Origin: Muriicola marianensis
Lineage (GTDB): Bacteria; Bacteroidota; Bacteroidia; Flavobacteriales; Flavobacteriaceae
DNA length: 64,000 bases
Assembly: GCF_014638095.1 (NCBI RefSeq)
Contig: NZ_BMFH01000001.1
Span: 1,126,834-1,190,833, forward strand
Direction: 5' to 3'
A program made the position numbers and the translations under genes. The notes under the pieces were generated by a model. The model was not told where the DNA came from, did not search any database, and saw only the letters and a program-made list of their open reading frames with translations. Every line of letters starts with the position of its first letter. Positions within the stretch are counted from its first letter, which is position 1. Positions 34,074 to 44,073 of this stretch are shown in pieces.

Positions 34074-35411
34074 TCAGAATTCTCGGTAGTCTCCTGACAG
34101 GAATTCATTTGCCTTGCTCTCCCTGAATATCGCTCTCTCACTGTCCCAGTGAAGTTTTTTGTTCGGAAAACGCCCGGCGATCACACCGAGCAGGATGGTT
34201 TCGGTCAACCTGGCAGAATAGGAGAATGGAGCCGAACAGGTATCCGTACCCAGGCAGGCATCGACAAACTGGTGGTAGTGTTTGTTCCCTTCCAGGGCAT
34301 AATCCCTGACGGGTTCGCCTATTTCACCGGAGGAAACAAAGGGAGAGACATCGATCTCCACATATTCTCCATCAACAATATGCCTGGGTAATTCCATAAA
34401 ATGCGGCAACAGCAAACGGCCGGTCTCCCCTATGAACATCGCACCTTGCAGGGGCAGTTTTTCCTTGTTAGGCAACCTGAGATCCTTATGCGCCGGAGGC
34501 GCACCCTTTCCATCGTACCAAATCCACTTCAGGGTTTCCGTGGTATATGGCGTAGCAGGGAATTCATAGGTTACCGTATTCTCTTCCGGGTATCCAAAAC
34601 CATTTGGTTTACGGCATCTGTTCTTCACAGTGAATGGAACGTCCAGCTCAAGGGCGTTATAAGGGGTATCGAAAATGTGAACCCCCATGTCGCCCAGGGT
34701 ACCGCAGCCAAAATCGACCAGTTTTCTCCAGTTCATGGGATGATACACCTGATCTTTGTAGGGTCTCCTCGCAGAGGTTCCCAGCCAAAGATTCCAGTCG
34801 AGATTGGCAGGTATGGGATCTGAACCAGTAGGGGGCGGACCGTCATATCCCCAATTCTTGGGCGACCAGGCATGCACGGTTGAAACTTTACCGATAATCC
34901 CGGATCGGATCAGGAGGGTAGCGAGCTTGTAATCGTAGAAGGAGTGGACCTGTATACCCATCTGGGTGATCAGGTTCTTTTCCTCAGCCAGTTTTTTCAT
35001 CGCCCTGACCTCAGACACGTGGTGTGCCAGGGGTTTCTGGCAATAGACGGGCTTGTTGAGCTGCATGGCCAGCATGCTGGCGGGTGCATGGCTGTGATCG
35101 GGAGTGGAGACCACCACGGCGTCGATCTCATCGGCCATTTCCGAGAACATCAGCCTGTAATCTGCAAAGCCACGGGCTTCGGGATGCATCTGTAATGCGG
35201 CGTTGAGGTTATTGGAATCCACATCGCATAGGGCGACCACTTTGACCCTCTCATGGGAGGAGATCGATTTCAGATCTTCGGCTCCCATCCCCCCTACGCC
35301 GATATGAGCCGTACGCAACATTTTTTCCTGGGAGGAGCCCCATATCTGAGCTGGAAGCAGGGAAACTGAAGAGGCTACGGCCGTGTTCTTGATAAAGTCT
35401 CGTCTTTTCAT
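34074..35411 (-). CDS. Gfo/Idh/MocA-family oxidoreductase with Tat signal
   Basis: A 445 aa protein with a twin-arginine signal (MKRRDFIKNTAVASSVSLLP). It is followed by a Rossmann NAD(P)-binding domain (IGVGGMGAEDLKSI), the EKP-type motif (KPVYCQKPLAHHVSE, where CQKP replaces CEKP) and a C-terminal substrate domain. Tat export of a prefolded, cofactor-loaded oxidoreductase is typical of Bacteroidota sugar-modifying members of this family. The substrate is probably a sugar or cyclitol, not identified. There is no adjacent polysaccharide-utilisation locus. Confidence 0.88.
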   Translation of the reverse strand: MKRRDFIKNTAVASSVSLLPAQIWGSSQEKMLRTAHIGVGGMGAEDLKSISSHERVKVVALCDVDSNNLNAALQMHPEARGFADYRLMFSEMADEIDAVVVSTPDHSHAPASMLAMQLNKPVYCQKPLAHHVSEVRAMKKLAEEKNLITQMGIQVHSFYDYKLATLLIRSGIIGKVSTVHAWSPKNWGYDGPPPTGSDPIPANLDWNLWLGTSARRPYKDQVYHPMNWRKLVDFGCGTLGDMGVHIFDTPYNALELDVPFTVKNRCRKPNGFGYPEENTVTYEFPATPYTTETLKWIWYDGKGAPPAHKDLRLPNKEKLPLQGAMFIGETGRLLLPHFMELPRHIVDGEYVEIDVSPFVSSGEIGEPVRDYALEGNKHYHQFVDACLGTDTCSAPFSYSARLTETILLGVIAGRFPNKKLHWDSERAIFRESKANEFLSGDYREF

Positions 35412-35529
35412 GATGTGGTACAGATTATGTGTTAGCAGGATTCATCCTTCTAAATAATAGATCAATCCCAGCAGAAAACTAAAGGTAACGAATTCAATTA
35501 AATAAGGTAAGGTCCGGACTTGTTAGACC

Positions 35530-36600
35530 TCAAATATCTGCAAGGTTCAGGACGACCGGAATGATGTGACGATCGAGGTGATCCTGAATCTTGGGATCCG
35601 AACAATTGATCAAAAGGGAAATGACCATTTCCTCCTCCGGATAGACAAAAAAATTGCTGTATCCCCCTACTCCATTGCCCACATGCCCTACGAAGGAACG
35701 ACCCGCAATATCTATACTCACCTGCCAGCCCAGGCCATAGTATGTAGATCTACCTTTAACCTTTTGCGCCGTGAGGAATTCCCGCATCACATCGGGAGGT
35801 ACAAGTGTGCTTTCTAAACAGGCTTTCCCCAGCCTGGCGAGGTCTTCCGTTGTAGAAAGGTATCCACCTCCGGCCAGTTTATACCGGTTATCTACCTCAA
35901 CCGAAGGACGAAACCCGTTACGAGTACGGGTATAAAATACCGTAGTATGTTCCGGGAGCTCGCCCGGGACCTCTTCTTGAGTATGATCCATACCCAAAGG
36001 ATCCAACACCTTTTCCCTCACATAGTGGGCAAAGGGCATACCACTAACCTCTTCCATGGCCAGGGAGATCAGGACCCAATCGAAACTATTGTAGAGGTAC
36101 CCGGCACCCGGTTCGAATTGCAGAGGGTCTTGTTGAAAGACTTTGAGGCTGTCACGTATGGCGTATGGTTTGTTCAGGGCGTATTCCTTCCCCCTGTATC
36201 CCCGTATACCCGCTGTGTGCCCAGCCAGCTGCCTGATGGTAAAGTCGAATTCTTTTTTCGGAAAGTAGGGAACATAGTTATAGAAGGATTCGTCCAGATT
36301 GATCTTTCCATCAGCCACCATCCGGGCGAGGGCCATAGCCGCAATAGGTTTCGAGGCACTCGCGATTCTGAAAATCGTCTTAGGAGGATCGACAGGGATT
36401 TTTCGTTCCAGATCGGCATATCCATAGCCTTTCTGGAAGAGGGTCTTGCCTTTGTGCAGGACGGTAAGAGCCAGGCCGGGTACACTACTATTCTCCACCA
36501 GATCCAGAAATGCTGCATCCACTTCCGCAAAAGTACCGCTCCTTTTGCCCGAGGAGGAATCCTTGAAAAACTTCCTGAAGAACTCTATGAAAGAGGCCAT
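35530..36600 (-). CDS. Class C beta-lactamase-fold serine hydrolase (LACTB-like)
   Basis: A 356 aa protein of the beta-lactamase/DD-peptidase fold. The nucleophile is in SxxK as SASK (Ser81, Lys84). The second motif reads PGAGYLYNSFDW, with Tyr-Asn-Ser where YSN is usual, similar to LACTB-like peptidases. The third is HVGNGVGGYS (His-x-Gly). No convincing signal peptide is seen. It may be a peptidase or esterase and not a resistance enzyme. Only 3 bp separate it from the DUF2807 gene upstream. Confidence 0.85.
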   Translation of the reverse strand: MASFIEFFRKFFKDSSSGKRSGTFAEVDAAFLDLVENSSVPGLALTVLHKGKTLFQKGYGYADLERKIPVDPPKTIFRIASASKPIAAMALARMVADGKINLDESFYNYVPYFPKKEFDFTIRQLAGHTAGIRGYRGKEYALNKPYAIRDSLKVFQQDPLQFEPGAGYLYNSFDWVLISLAMEEVSGMPFAHYVREKVLDPLGMDHTQEEVPGELPEHTTVFYTRTRNGFRPSVEVDNRYKLAGGGYLSTTEDLARLGKACLESTLVPPDVMREFLTAQKVKGRSTYYGLGWQVSIDIAGRSFVGHVGNGVGGYSNFFVYPEEEMVISLLINCSDPKIQDHLDRHIIPVVLNLADI

Positions 36601-36603
36601 AAT

Positions 36604-37368
36604 TCAGTCGATAAAGATCAGTTTCCCTTTGTACAGGATTTCGACGGAAACAGAATCGGGCCTGTTGTAGCTCAACACATCCCCGGTACCCCGTATCACG
36701 CCGCTCAGTTCTGTTTGGGGATTGACCAGCATATCATTGCTGCCCCTGTGGTTGAGAGCCACCTCCCGTGCCGTGAGTTCTTCGGCCTCTATCCTGGAAT
36801 CTCCCGCCGCGATGGTCGCATTAAATCGCTCTGCATTCCCCCGGAGCCGGAAGTAAGCGATGCCGTTAGCGACTATGCTCACCTGCTGCACGTCCAATTC
36901 CAGGTCGAAGGAACCATCCGTCGTCTCTGTCTCGGGGTTGTTAAAACTTTCAGAGATCAGGGCGAGATTTGTGAAGTCCAGCACTCCCTCACTGCTAACA
37001 GGCCAACCTGTACTGCTGCGTACCTCATCTATTTCAGGAGCGGTCACAAACACCCTGGTGATTCCATATTCCCTGAAAAGATTACAGTTGTTCTCATTCC
37101 TGAGAACAAGCCTGTCGCCTTCCACCCGGGCAGTAACCTCCTTACGCAGGAACTCCCCTGTTTCTATGATCACCTTTTGCTCGGGTCCTGAAGAAAGGAC
37201 CAGTTGTATCCCTTCAAAAACGGTGATCTTGCGAAAAGAAGGTAGCGCGACCTCCTCCCTGATGATATCTCCCGCATTCTGAAAGCAATCGGGTACGTTC
37301 TCCCCGTTGCATCCCAGGAGCAAGAAGCCCAAAAAGGCAGTGATCAGTCTGTATCCTTTACTTTTCAT
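36604..37368 (-). CDS. DUF2807 (GIN-domain) lipoprotein
   Basis: A 254 aa protein with a lipoprotein signal (lipobox LLGC, Cys20). The mature region is a repetitive beta-strand-rich GIN/DUF2807 head domain: short turns of RLVLRNEN, FNATIAAGDSRIEAEELTA and NHRGSNDMLVNP type that build a right-handed beta-helix. Such domains are common and functionally unassigned in Bacteroidota, sometimes called putative autotransporter adhesin heads. It sits between the PagL-like gene and the serine hydrolase with very short gaps. Confidence 0.85.
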   Translation of the reverse strand: MKSKGYRLITAFLGFLLLGCNGENVPDCFQNAGDIIREEVALPSFRKITVFEGIQLVLSSGPEQKVIIETGEFLRKEVTARVEGDRLVLRNENNCNLFREYGITRVFVTAPEIDEVRSSTGWPVSSEGVLDFTNLALISESFNNPETETTDGSFDLELDVQQVSIVANGIAYFRLRGNAERFNATIAAGDSRIEAEELTAREVALNHRGSNDMLVNPQTELSGVIRGTGDVLSYNRPDSVSVEILYKGKLIFID

Positions 37369-37377
37369 TCTTATTTT

Positions 37378-38478
37378 CTATAGTCTGATGCCGATTCCCA
37401 ATTCGAGGGCTTCGGCTTTTGCTGCGTGCGATTTCAGGCTCAAAGCCGCAAACCATCGCTCGCCGAAATAGCGTTTTACCCCTACCCTGTTATATACCCG
37501 TCCCTCGAAATCAAACGGGTAATACACGTAATATCCCAGTTGTGTGATGACACTGATCTTGTGGATAAACAATTCGTGACCCACAAACAAACCGACCCTT
37601 TTGAAATCCGTATCCGGATCCACATTCAGTTCAGGGAAGGAAACCGACTGGAAGCGTATCAGATCTTTCAGGAAGTTGGAGAAGAACACATCTACCCCTG
37701 CCTGTAATGCACTGAGCCTCCCCAGCCTCTTATCCGCATAGGCCGAAAAGATATAAAATGGGAACTGACCCGAATTGATCACATCGCTCTCATTGATCCC
37801 GCTCCGGAAAACGAGGTTTGCCTTGATCCCTTCATCAATTTCTGTACGCTCAACTTCCATAAAAGGAGTGTTTCTGTCCCCTTCCAGATCGTATATCACT
37901 CCAGCGTTGAAAACAAAGGTGTTTGTGGAGGTGTTGGGCGCTTTTACGTTGGCATTGGAATAGTGGATCAAAGAGATTCCTGCCTTCACTCCTACATTCC
38001 TGAAGAGATCGGGTTTTTGATAATTGAACATCAGGTAAGTGGAACTCATCAGGTGAGTCCCATAAGCGTTATTCCTGAAATTCTCTTCCTTGTCATAGGG
38101 ATTAGAGTTATACGCCATCCCCTGTCCTATCCGGAACTGCAGGTTTCGCTTTAAGAGATAAAAGTTGTAGTGCAGGTAGACGCCCAGGTTGGTCCCCAGG
38201 GTGGGGTTTCTCATATCCTGAAAGACGAGAGAAATACCGGTGTCCGGGTAATTGAAATTCTCCTCCCATCCTTCCCTTCCAAAGGTCTGTTTGCTCAATC
38301 CCAGGATCACTCCTGAAGGATGCTGCCTTATCAGATGTGAGATGTCTGTATTGTGCAAAAGTACAGAGCCGTAGAACGCAGATGCGTCCAGGGTCCACAG
38401 ATCCGGTGTGTCAGTTTCCTGTGAGGTCGCTCCTCCCCAGCACAGCAGTAGGTAAATAATAAAGATCCAGGTCCTCAT
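37378..38478 (-). CDS. PagL-like acyloxyacyl hydrolase (lipid A 3-O-deacylase family), outer membrane
   Basis: A 366 aa protein with a signal peptide (cleavage after GATS, about residue 19) and alternating beta-strands typical of an outer-membrane barrel. The motif IHYSNANVKAPN contains His172, Ser174 and Asn175, matching the HxSN active-site motif of PagL/acyloxyacyl hydrolases. It ends in an aliphatic C-terminal strand (GIGIRL). The likely role is trimming lipid A acyl chains. It is 59 bp downstream of metF on the same strand and heads a small group with the DUF2807 and serine hydrolase genes. Confidence 0.75.
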   Translation of the reverse strand: MRTWIFIIYLLLCWGGATSQETDTPDLWTLDASAFYGSVLLHNTDISHLIRQHPSGVILGLSKQTFGREGWEENFNYPDTGISLVFQDMRNPTLGTNLGVYLHYNFYLLKRNLQFRIGQGMAYNSNPYDKEENFRNNAYGTHLMSSTYLMFNYQKPDLFRNVGVKAGISLIHYSNANVKAPNTSTNTFVFNAGVIYDLEGDRNTPFMEVERTEIDEGIKANLVFRSGINESDVINSGQFPFYIFSAYADKRLGRLSALQAGVDVFFSNFLKDLIRFQSVSFPELNVDPDTDFKRVGLFVGHELFIHKISVITQLGYYVYYPFDFEGRVYNRVGVKRYFGERWFAALSLKSHAAKAEALELGIGIRL

Positions 38479-38537
38479 TCAGGGGTAAAAATAGGAATTA
38501 TTCGGGTGGATTACTTTTCGGACGAGTATGTGTTTGT

Positions 38538-39491
38538 TCAGAATACAGCCCTGGCGATCTCACGTATATTGTCGCTCTTGCCCATGGAATAATAATGCAA
38601 CACAGGAACCCCGGCCTCCTTGAGCTCTTTGGACTGGGCAATTGCCCATTCAATACCTACCTGCCGTACTGCCTTGTTATCCCGACACTGTTCCACGGCA
38701 TCGATCAGGTCCTGGGGCAGGTCGATCCGAAAGACCTGCGGAAGGAGCTGGAGGTGGCGCTTCACCGCAATGGGTTTGATCCCGGGAATGATAGGTACGT
38801 CGATCCCGATTTCACGGGCTGCTTTTACAAAATCGAAGAACTTTTGATTGTCGAAGAACATCTGGGTAACGATGTAATGGGCCCCGAGTTCGACTTTCCT
38901 CTTCAGCCATTTCAGGTCGGTTTGCATGGATGGCGCTTCCATATGCTTTTCAGGATACCCTGCCACCCCGATGCAGAAGTCGGAGCAATTATCGGTCTCT
39001 ATGACCTCGTGAAGGTACTGTCCGGTATTGAGGTTGCGAATCTGGGTGACCAGGTCAGAGGCATAGGTATGTCCTCCCGCTGTGGGTTCAAAATACTTTT
39101 CTTCCTTCATGGCATCACCCCTGAGGGCCATCACGTTGTCTATCCCCAGATAATGACAGTCTACCAGAAGGTACTCGGTCTCTTCTTTTGTAAACCCTCC
39201 GCATAGTACATGGGGAATGGTATCCACCTCATACTTGTGCTTGATGGAAGCACAGATCCCCACCGTTCCCGGTCGCATACGGGTGAGTTTCTTGTCAAGC
39301 AGTCCATCCCGGTCGATATACACGTACTCTTCCCTGGAGGTGGTCACATCCACGAAGGGCGGATTGAATTCCATCAGGGGATCTATATTGTCGTACAACT
39401 CCTGTATACTCCTGCCTTTAATGGGCGGAATGATCTCAAAAGAAAACAAGGTTTCCCCTTTTGCTTGTGCTATGTGTTCCGTTACTTTCAT
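38538..39491 (-). CDS. metF: 5,10-methylenetetrahydrofolate reductase
   Basis: Reduces methylene-THF to methyl-THF, the methyl donor for MetH. The 317 aa TIM barrel has FSFEIIPPIKGR near the N-terminus, DVTTS, ALRGD, CIGVAGYPEKH and THYIVTQMFFDN-like stretches (here AHYIVTQMFFDN). Length is normal. It follows the MetH C-terminal gene by 10 bp, so metH-metF form one operon behind the SAM-I riboswitch at 43319-43421. Confidence 0.96.
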   Translation of the reverse strand: MKVTEHIAQAKGETLFSFEIIPPIKGRSIQELYDNIDPLMEFNPPFVDVTTSREEYVYIDRDGLLDKKLTRMRPGTVGICASIKHKYEVDTIPHVLCGGFTKEETEYLLVDCHYLGIDNVMALRGDAMKEEKYFEPTAGGHTYASDLVTQIRNLNTGQYLHEVIETDNCSDFCIGVAGYPEKHMEAPSMQTDLKWLKRKVELGAHYIVTQMFFDNQKFFDFVKAAREIGIDVPIIPGIKPIAVKRHLQLLPQVFRIDLPQDLIDAVEQCRDNKAVRQVGIEWAIAQSKELKEAGVPVLHYYSMGKSDNIREIARAVF

Positions 39492-39501
39492 TCTCTAGTA
39501 T

Positions 39502-42252
39502 TTATGCTTCGGCCAGGTTGGGAGACAGCCATTTCCTGGCCTCGTCCAGCGGAATACCCTTTCGTTCTGCGTAATCTTCTAACTGCTCCTCAGTGATCTT
39601 CCCCAGTCCGAAGTACCTGGCATCTGGGTGGGCAAAATAATATCCGCTTACACTCGCGGCAGGGTACATGGCTAGGTTCTCGGTGAGTTTCACACCAATC
39701 GACTCTTCCACATCAAGGATATCCCAAATCGTCTTTTTTTCGAGGTGATCCGGACAGGCAGGGTAGCCGGGGGCCGGCCTGATACCCCGATAATCCTCTC
39801 TGATGAGTTGGTCATTGTTAAGGTTCTCTCCCTTTGCGTACGCCCAGTATTTCGTCCTCACCTCCCTGTGCAGGTACTCCGCAAAGGCTTCCGCAAGTCG
39901 GTCTGCCAGGGCCTTTACCATGATCGCATGATAGTCATCCAGGTCTGCTTCGTACTTCTTAACCCATTGGTCAGTACCAAATCCGGCCGTCACGCAAAAA
40001 CATCCTACGTAGTCCTGGATCCCGGTCGATTTGGGAGCGATAAAATCGGAGAGGGCCAGGTGAGGGACACCTTCCTTCTTTTTGGCCTGCTGTCTCAGCG
40101 TTCTAAACAAGACAGAGCCCCTGTCATCACCCAACACTACCTCAATATCGTCCGAATCCACAGAATTGGCAGGATAAAGCCCAAAGACCGCCCTGGCCTT
40201 GAGTCCTCCCTCCTTCGTTAGCCTGTCCAGCATTTTATTAGCATCATCAAAGAGACTTTGCGCCTGTTCCCCAACGATCTCATCTTCCAGGATATCGGGA
40301 TACCTGCCATGCAGATCCCAAGCCCGGAAAAAGGGCGTCCAGTCTATACAAGACCTGAGTAAGGCAATGTCCATCTCATCAATCACCTGCCTTCCCGGAA
40401 TGGCCGGGACCGTGATTTGAGTCGCCTCCCATGATATTTTGAAGTTATTCGCCCTCGCTTCGGAGAGACTGACGTACTCTTTCTTTCTCACCCTTCCCAG
40501 GAACTTTTCCCGGAAAGAGGCGTAATCTTCCTTTACCTCCTGAATATAGGCCTCACCCCTCTCTTTCTGGAGCAGGTCTCCTACCACGGTCACCGCGCGG
40601 GAAGCGTCATTGACATGCACCACCGCAGCCTTGTATTCAGGATCTATCTTTACAGCTGTATGTGCCTTGCTGGTAGTGGCCCCGCCAATAAGGAGGGGAA
40701 CCCTGAACTGCTGGCGTTCCATCTCCTTGGCCAGAAAGACCATCTCATCCAGAGAAGGAGTGATGAGTCCGCTTAACCCTACCACATCCACTTGGTGTTC
40801 CCTGGCTTTCTGTATGATCTTCTCCGGGGGGACCATAACTCCCAGGTCTACGATCTCATAATTGTTACAGGCCAGAACCACACTGACTATATTTTTCCCG
40901 ATATCATGTACATCACCTTTCACTGTAGCCATCAGGATCTTACCGGCCATTCCCCTGCCGGAAGCTTCCTGTGATGCTTCGATATACGGAGTGAGATAGG
41001 CCACCGCTTTTTTCATGACGCGTGCCGATTTCACCACCTGGGGAAGGAACATCTTTCCGCTGCCGAAGAGGTCCCCAACCACATTCATCCCATTCATCAA
41101 ATACCCTTCTATGACTTCGATGGGTTTTGAGGCCTCCAGTCTCGCTTCCTCCACATCGGCCTCTATGTATTCCTCTATACCCTTGACCAGCGCACGGGTG
41201 ATTCGGTCCTGCAAGGATTGTTGCCGCCAACTGAGGTCTTTTTGGTTTTGCCTCGACTTGCCCACCACTTTTTCCGCAAAATCGAGCAACCTTTCCGTGG
41301 CGTCTTCCCTTCGGTTCAGAATCACATCCTCCACGTATTCCAGAAGGTCTTTGGGGATATCGTCATATACCTCAAGCAAAGTTGGGTTCACGATCCCCAT
41401 ATTCATCCCGGCTTTGATAGCGTGAAATAAAAAGACAGAATGCATGGCCTCGCGGACGGTGTTGTTCCCCCGGAAACTGAAGGAAATATTACTGACACCA
41501 CCACTCACGCTGGCGTGAGGGAGGTTCTGACGAACCCATCGGGTAGCTTCAATAAAGTCGACCGCATTCCTCCTATGCTCTTCCATCCCTGTGGCAACGG
41601 GAAAGACATTCAGGTCGAAGATGATATCCTCAGGAGGGAATCCCACCTCTTGCACCAAAATATCATAGGACCTTTTGGCGATCTCGATACGGCGGTCGTA
41701 ATTGTCGGCCTGTCCTTTTTCATCGAACGCCATGATGATTACAGCAGCCCCGTAGCGCCGGATCAACCGGGCTTGCCGGATGAATTCGGCTTCCCCCTCT
41801 TTCAGGCTGATGGAATTCACCACGCATTTCCCCTGCACTACCTGGAGACCAGCTTCAAGAATTTCCCATTTGGAGCTGTCGATCATGATGGGCACCCTGG
41901 CGATGTCAGGTTCGGCCATAAGGAGATTGAGGTATTTCACCATGGCCTCCTTCCCGTCTATCAGGCCGTCATCCATATTTACGTCTATGATCTGGGCTCC
42001 ACCTTCCACCTGGTGTCTGGCTATCTCAACGGCCTCTTCAAACTTTCCCTCTTTGATTAGTCTTAAAAACTTTCGGGATCCGGCTACATTGGTGCGTTCC
42101 CCAATATTGACGAAGTTGCTCTCCGGGGTGACCACGAGGGGTTCAAGACCGGCGAGCTTCATAGGCCGGAAATCTGAGGTCGCCCTGCTTCCCCTCAGGG
42201 AGTTGTGATCCGTGGTATGTAAAGAGCTGTTTTTCACGCCGTGACCAAACAT
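39502..42252 (-). CDS. metH: Cobalamin-dependent methionine synthase, folate/B12/activation part
   Basis: A 916 aa protein equal to the last three modules of MetH. The pterin-binding domain ([19 protein letters not shown]) is followed by the cap and B12-binding domain with GDVHDIGKN (the lower-axial His motif) and then the SAM-dependent reactivation domain. The homocysteine-binding module is encoded by the preceding gene, which overlaps by 19 bp. The true start may be the internal ATG at 42162 (MKLAGLEPL), the usual beginning of this half in flavobacteria. Its cofactor need ties the pathway to vitamin B12; no B12 genes are nearby. Confidence 0.95.
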   Translation of the reverse strand: MFGHGVKNSSLHTTDHNSLRGSRATSDFRPMKLAGLEPLVVTPESNFVNIGERTNVAGSRKFLRLIKEGKFEEAVEIARHQVEGGAQIIDVNMDDGLIDGKEAMVKYLNLLMAEPDIARVPIMIDSSKWEILEAGLQVVQGKCVVNSISLKEGEAEFIRQARLIRRYGAAVIIMAFDEKGQADNYDRRIEIAKRSYDILVQEVGFPPEDIIFDLNVFPVATGMEEHRRNAVDFIEATRWVRQNLPHASVSGGVSNISFSFRGNNTVREAMHSVFLFHAIKAGMNMGIVNPTLLEVYDDIPKDLLEYVEDVILNRREDATERLLDFAEKVVGKSRQNQKDLSWRQQSLQDRITRALVKGIEEYIEADVEEARLEASKPIEVIEGYLMNGMNVVGDLFGSGKMFLPQVVKSARVMKKAVAYLTPYIEASQEASGRGMAGKILMATVKGDVHDIGKNIVSVVLACNNYEIVDLGVMVPPEKIIQKAREHQVDVVGLSGLITPSLDEMVFLAKEMERQQFRVPLLIGGATTSKAHTAVKIDPEYKAAVVHVNDASRAVTVVGDLLQKERGEAYIQEVKEDYASFREKFLGRVRKKEYVSLSEARANNFKISWEATQITVPAIPGRQVIDEMDIALLRSCIDWTPFFRAWDLHGRYPDILEDEIVGEQAQSLFDDANKMLDRLTKEGGLKARAVFGLYPANSVDSDDIEVVLGDDRGSVLFRTLRQQAKKKEGVPHLALSDFIAPKSTGIQDYVGCFCVTAGFGTDQWVKKYEADLDDYHAIMVKALADRLAEAFAEYLHREVRTKYWAYAKGENLNNDQLIREDYRGIRPAPGYPACPDHLEKKTIWDILDVEESIGVKLTENLAMYPAASVSGYYFAHPDARYFGLGKITEEQLEDYAERKGIPLDEARKWLSPNLAEA

Positions 42253-43241
42253 TTTCTGGGTTCAAATTTTTTGACCAGTTCGGCAATGGCCAGGATGTGT
42301 TCCGGAGTCGAGCCGCAACATCCACCTACGATATTGACCAGCCCTTTTTCCAGGTATTCCCTTATTTGGGAAGCCATCTCGTCCGGACTCTGGTCGTATT
42401 CCCCAAAGGCATTGGGCAAGCCGGCATTGGGGTGGGCAGAGACCGCAAATTCTGTATTAGAGGAAAGGACCTGTAAATGGGGTACCAATTGCTTTGCTCC
42501 CAGGGCGCAATTGAAGCCTACTGAAAGGAAGGGTATGTGTGATACTGAGATGAGAAAGGACTCTGCCGTCTGGCCGGACAAGGTCCTGCCGGAAGCATCC
42601 GTGATCGTTCCACTGATCATAACAGGTATATTGATACCCTTTTCTTCTTTAAGTTCCTCTATGGCAAACAGGGCCGCTTTGGCATTCAGGGTGTCAAACA
42701 CGGTCTCTACAAGGAGGATATCGACTCCTCCCTCGACCAGGGCAGAGGCCTGCTCGTGGTAGGCCTTTCTCAGGGTCTCGAAGGAGATGGCTCGATAGCC
42801 CGGGTCGTTAACGTCGGGAGACATGCTCGCCGTCTTGTTGGTGGGACCGATGCTGCCCGCGACAAAACGGGGTTTTTCAGGTTCTCTGGCTGTAAATTCA
42901 TCAGCTACGGCTCTCGCGATCCTGGCCGATTGCAGGTTTATTTCGTATACATACTTCTCCAGGTGGTAATCGGCCATGGCTACAGAAGTAGCAGAAAACG
43001 TATTGGTCTCTACGATATCGGCACCTGCTTTAAAATAGGCACTGTGGATCTCACGGATGGCCTCTGGCTGGGTCAGTGAGAGGATGTCGTTGTTTCCCTG
43101 CAGGGGATGAGGCCAGTTTTGAAACCTGTCTCCCCGGAAATCATTTTCCGTGAACTTATAGCGCTGCAACATGGTACCCATGGCACCGTCCAGCACCAAT
43201 ATTCTCTCCTGAATGATATCTTGAATTCTGGTCTTACTCAT
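42234..43241 (-). CDS. metH: Methionine synthase homocysteine-binding subunit (split MetH N-terminal part)
   Basis: A 335 aa homocysteine S-methyltransferase domain. It opens [25 protein letters not shown], has GFNCALGA and ends with the zinc motif [11 protein letters not shown], so all three zinc Cys are present. I chose the ATG at 43241 as the family start; the longer frame enters the riboswitch leader. It overlaps its partner gene by 19 bp, so the two polypeptides are probably made together and reconstitute MetH. It is the first gene after the SAM-I riboswitch. Confidence 0.95.
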   Translation of the reverse strand: MSKTRIQDIIQERILVLDGAMGTMLQRYKFTENDFRGDRFQNWPHPLQGNNDILSLTQPEAIREIHSAYFKAGADIVETNTFSATSVAMADYHLEKYVYEINLQSARIARAVADEFTAREPEKPRFVAGSIGPTNKTASMSPDVNDPGYRAISFETLRKAYHEQASALVEGGVDILLVETVFDTLNAKAALFAIEELKEEKGINIPVMISGTITDASGRTLSGQTAESFLISVSHIPFLSVGFNCALGAKQLVPHLQVLSSNTEFAVSAHPNAGLPNAFGEYDQSPDEMASQIREYLEKGLVNIVGGCCGSTPEHILAIAELVKKFEPRKCLVTA

Positions 43242-43318
43242 ACAATAAATTATACACCTCTGGTGAGGGATAAACTGAAAAAAGATCAAGAGAAGAGATA
43301 TGGGAAGAACCATGGGTT

Positions 43319-43421
43319 GTTATCTGTCCCGAATAACCGGGATAGAATGTAGCACCTTCTTTAGTGAATAAAGGGTTGCTAAGGTTTCAACGGGTCTACT
43401 CCCTCCACCTTTCTTGATAAC
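43319..43421 (-). promoter_or_regulatory. SAM-I (S-box) riboswitch upstream of metH-metF
   Basis: Read on the minus strand the element has P1 GTTATC (43416-43421) closing with GATAAC (43319-43324). The conserved core is AAGAAAGGTGGAGGGA, GACCCG, TGAAACCTTAGCAACC and AAGGTGCTACATTC. These are the S-box hallmarks, including the kink-turn and pseudoknot parts. It lies 77 nt before the metH start codon. I see no clear terminator between; a small ATGG/CCAT hairpin follows P1, so control may be translational. A degenerate -7 box (TACTTTG) is about 30 bp upstream. Confidence 0.93.
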
Positions 43422-43494
43422 GGTATCAGTGTGATAATGAACTGGGACAAAGTAAAGCCACTCAGGGTTCATTTACAAGGAAATCAACCATTTT

Positions 43495-44073
43495 TTAGTC
43501 CTCTTCAACCAAGGGTTTGGTGAGTTCGTTCATCCTGGTCACTTTGTCTTCAAAGGAGCCTTTTAGCTTTCTTCTGTAGCTGTTGAGGTTTTGTACCAGC
43601 AAACTGATATCCTCCGGAAGGATTGATTCAAACAACTGTCGAAGCCTTTTTGCTGTGGTCGGAGATTTGCCATTTGTGGAAATAGCGATCTTGACATGGC
43701 CTTTGGTGACAATGCCTCCCATATAAAAATCACAGAGAGATGGTGTGTCTGCCACATTGACCAGGATCCGTCTTTTTCTGCAATCTTCAAAGACCTGCCG
43801 GTTGACCTCGGGATCATCGGTAGCCGCGATCACCAGGTGGTTTCCCTGAAGATGATCGCAATGGTAAAGCTCTTGCCGGAGAGTGATCCGGTGTCCTGAA
43901 CTTGCTTCCAAGGTGCCTTCCCTGAAATAAGGAGCGATGAGGGTTACCCGGGCAGCAGGGCTTGATTTCAGTAAAAAATGTAGTTTTTCCTCCGCCACAA
44001 ATCCCCCTCCCACGATCAGAATACGCAGTTGTTCCGTCTTTAAAAATATGGGGTACAGGTTATTTCGCTCCAT
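43495..44073 (-). CDS. Precorrin-2 dehydrogenase / sirohydrochlorin ferrochelatase (Met8/CysG-N type)
   Basis: A 192 aa enzyme for the last steps of siroheme synthesis: NAD-dependent oxidation of precorrin-2 and possibly iron insertion. The Rossmann motif LIVGGGFVAEEK is near residue 19, and VNVADTPSLCDFYMGG with ISTNGKSPTTAKRLR follows. Its ATG shares one base with the cobA stop (TGATG). Siroheme is needed by the sulfite reductase two genes upstream. Confidence 0.9.
   Translation of the reverse strand: MERNNLYPIFLKTEQLRILIVGGGFVAEEKLHFLLKSSPAARVTLIAPYFREGTLEASSGHRITLRQELYHCDHLQGNHLVIAATDDPEVNRQVFEDCRKRRILVNVADTPSLCDFYMGGIVTKGHVKIAISTNGKSPTTAKRLRQLFESILPEDISLLVQNLNSYRRKLKGSFEDKVTRMNELTKPLVEED

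Noticed and set aside
35947-37191. 414-codon plus-strand ORF
   Set aside because: Antisense to the serine hydrolase and DUF2807 genes. It has no family motif and spans the gap between two well-supported genes; a codon-bias shadow.
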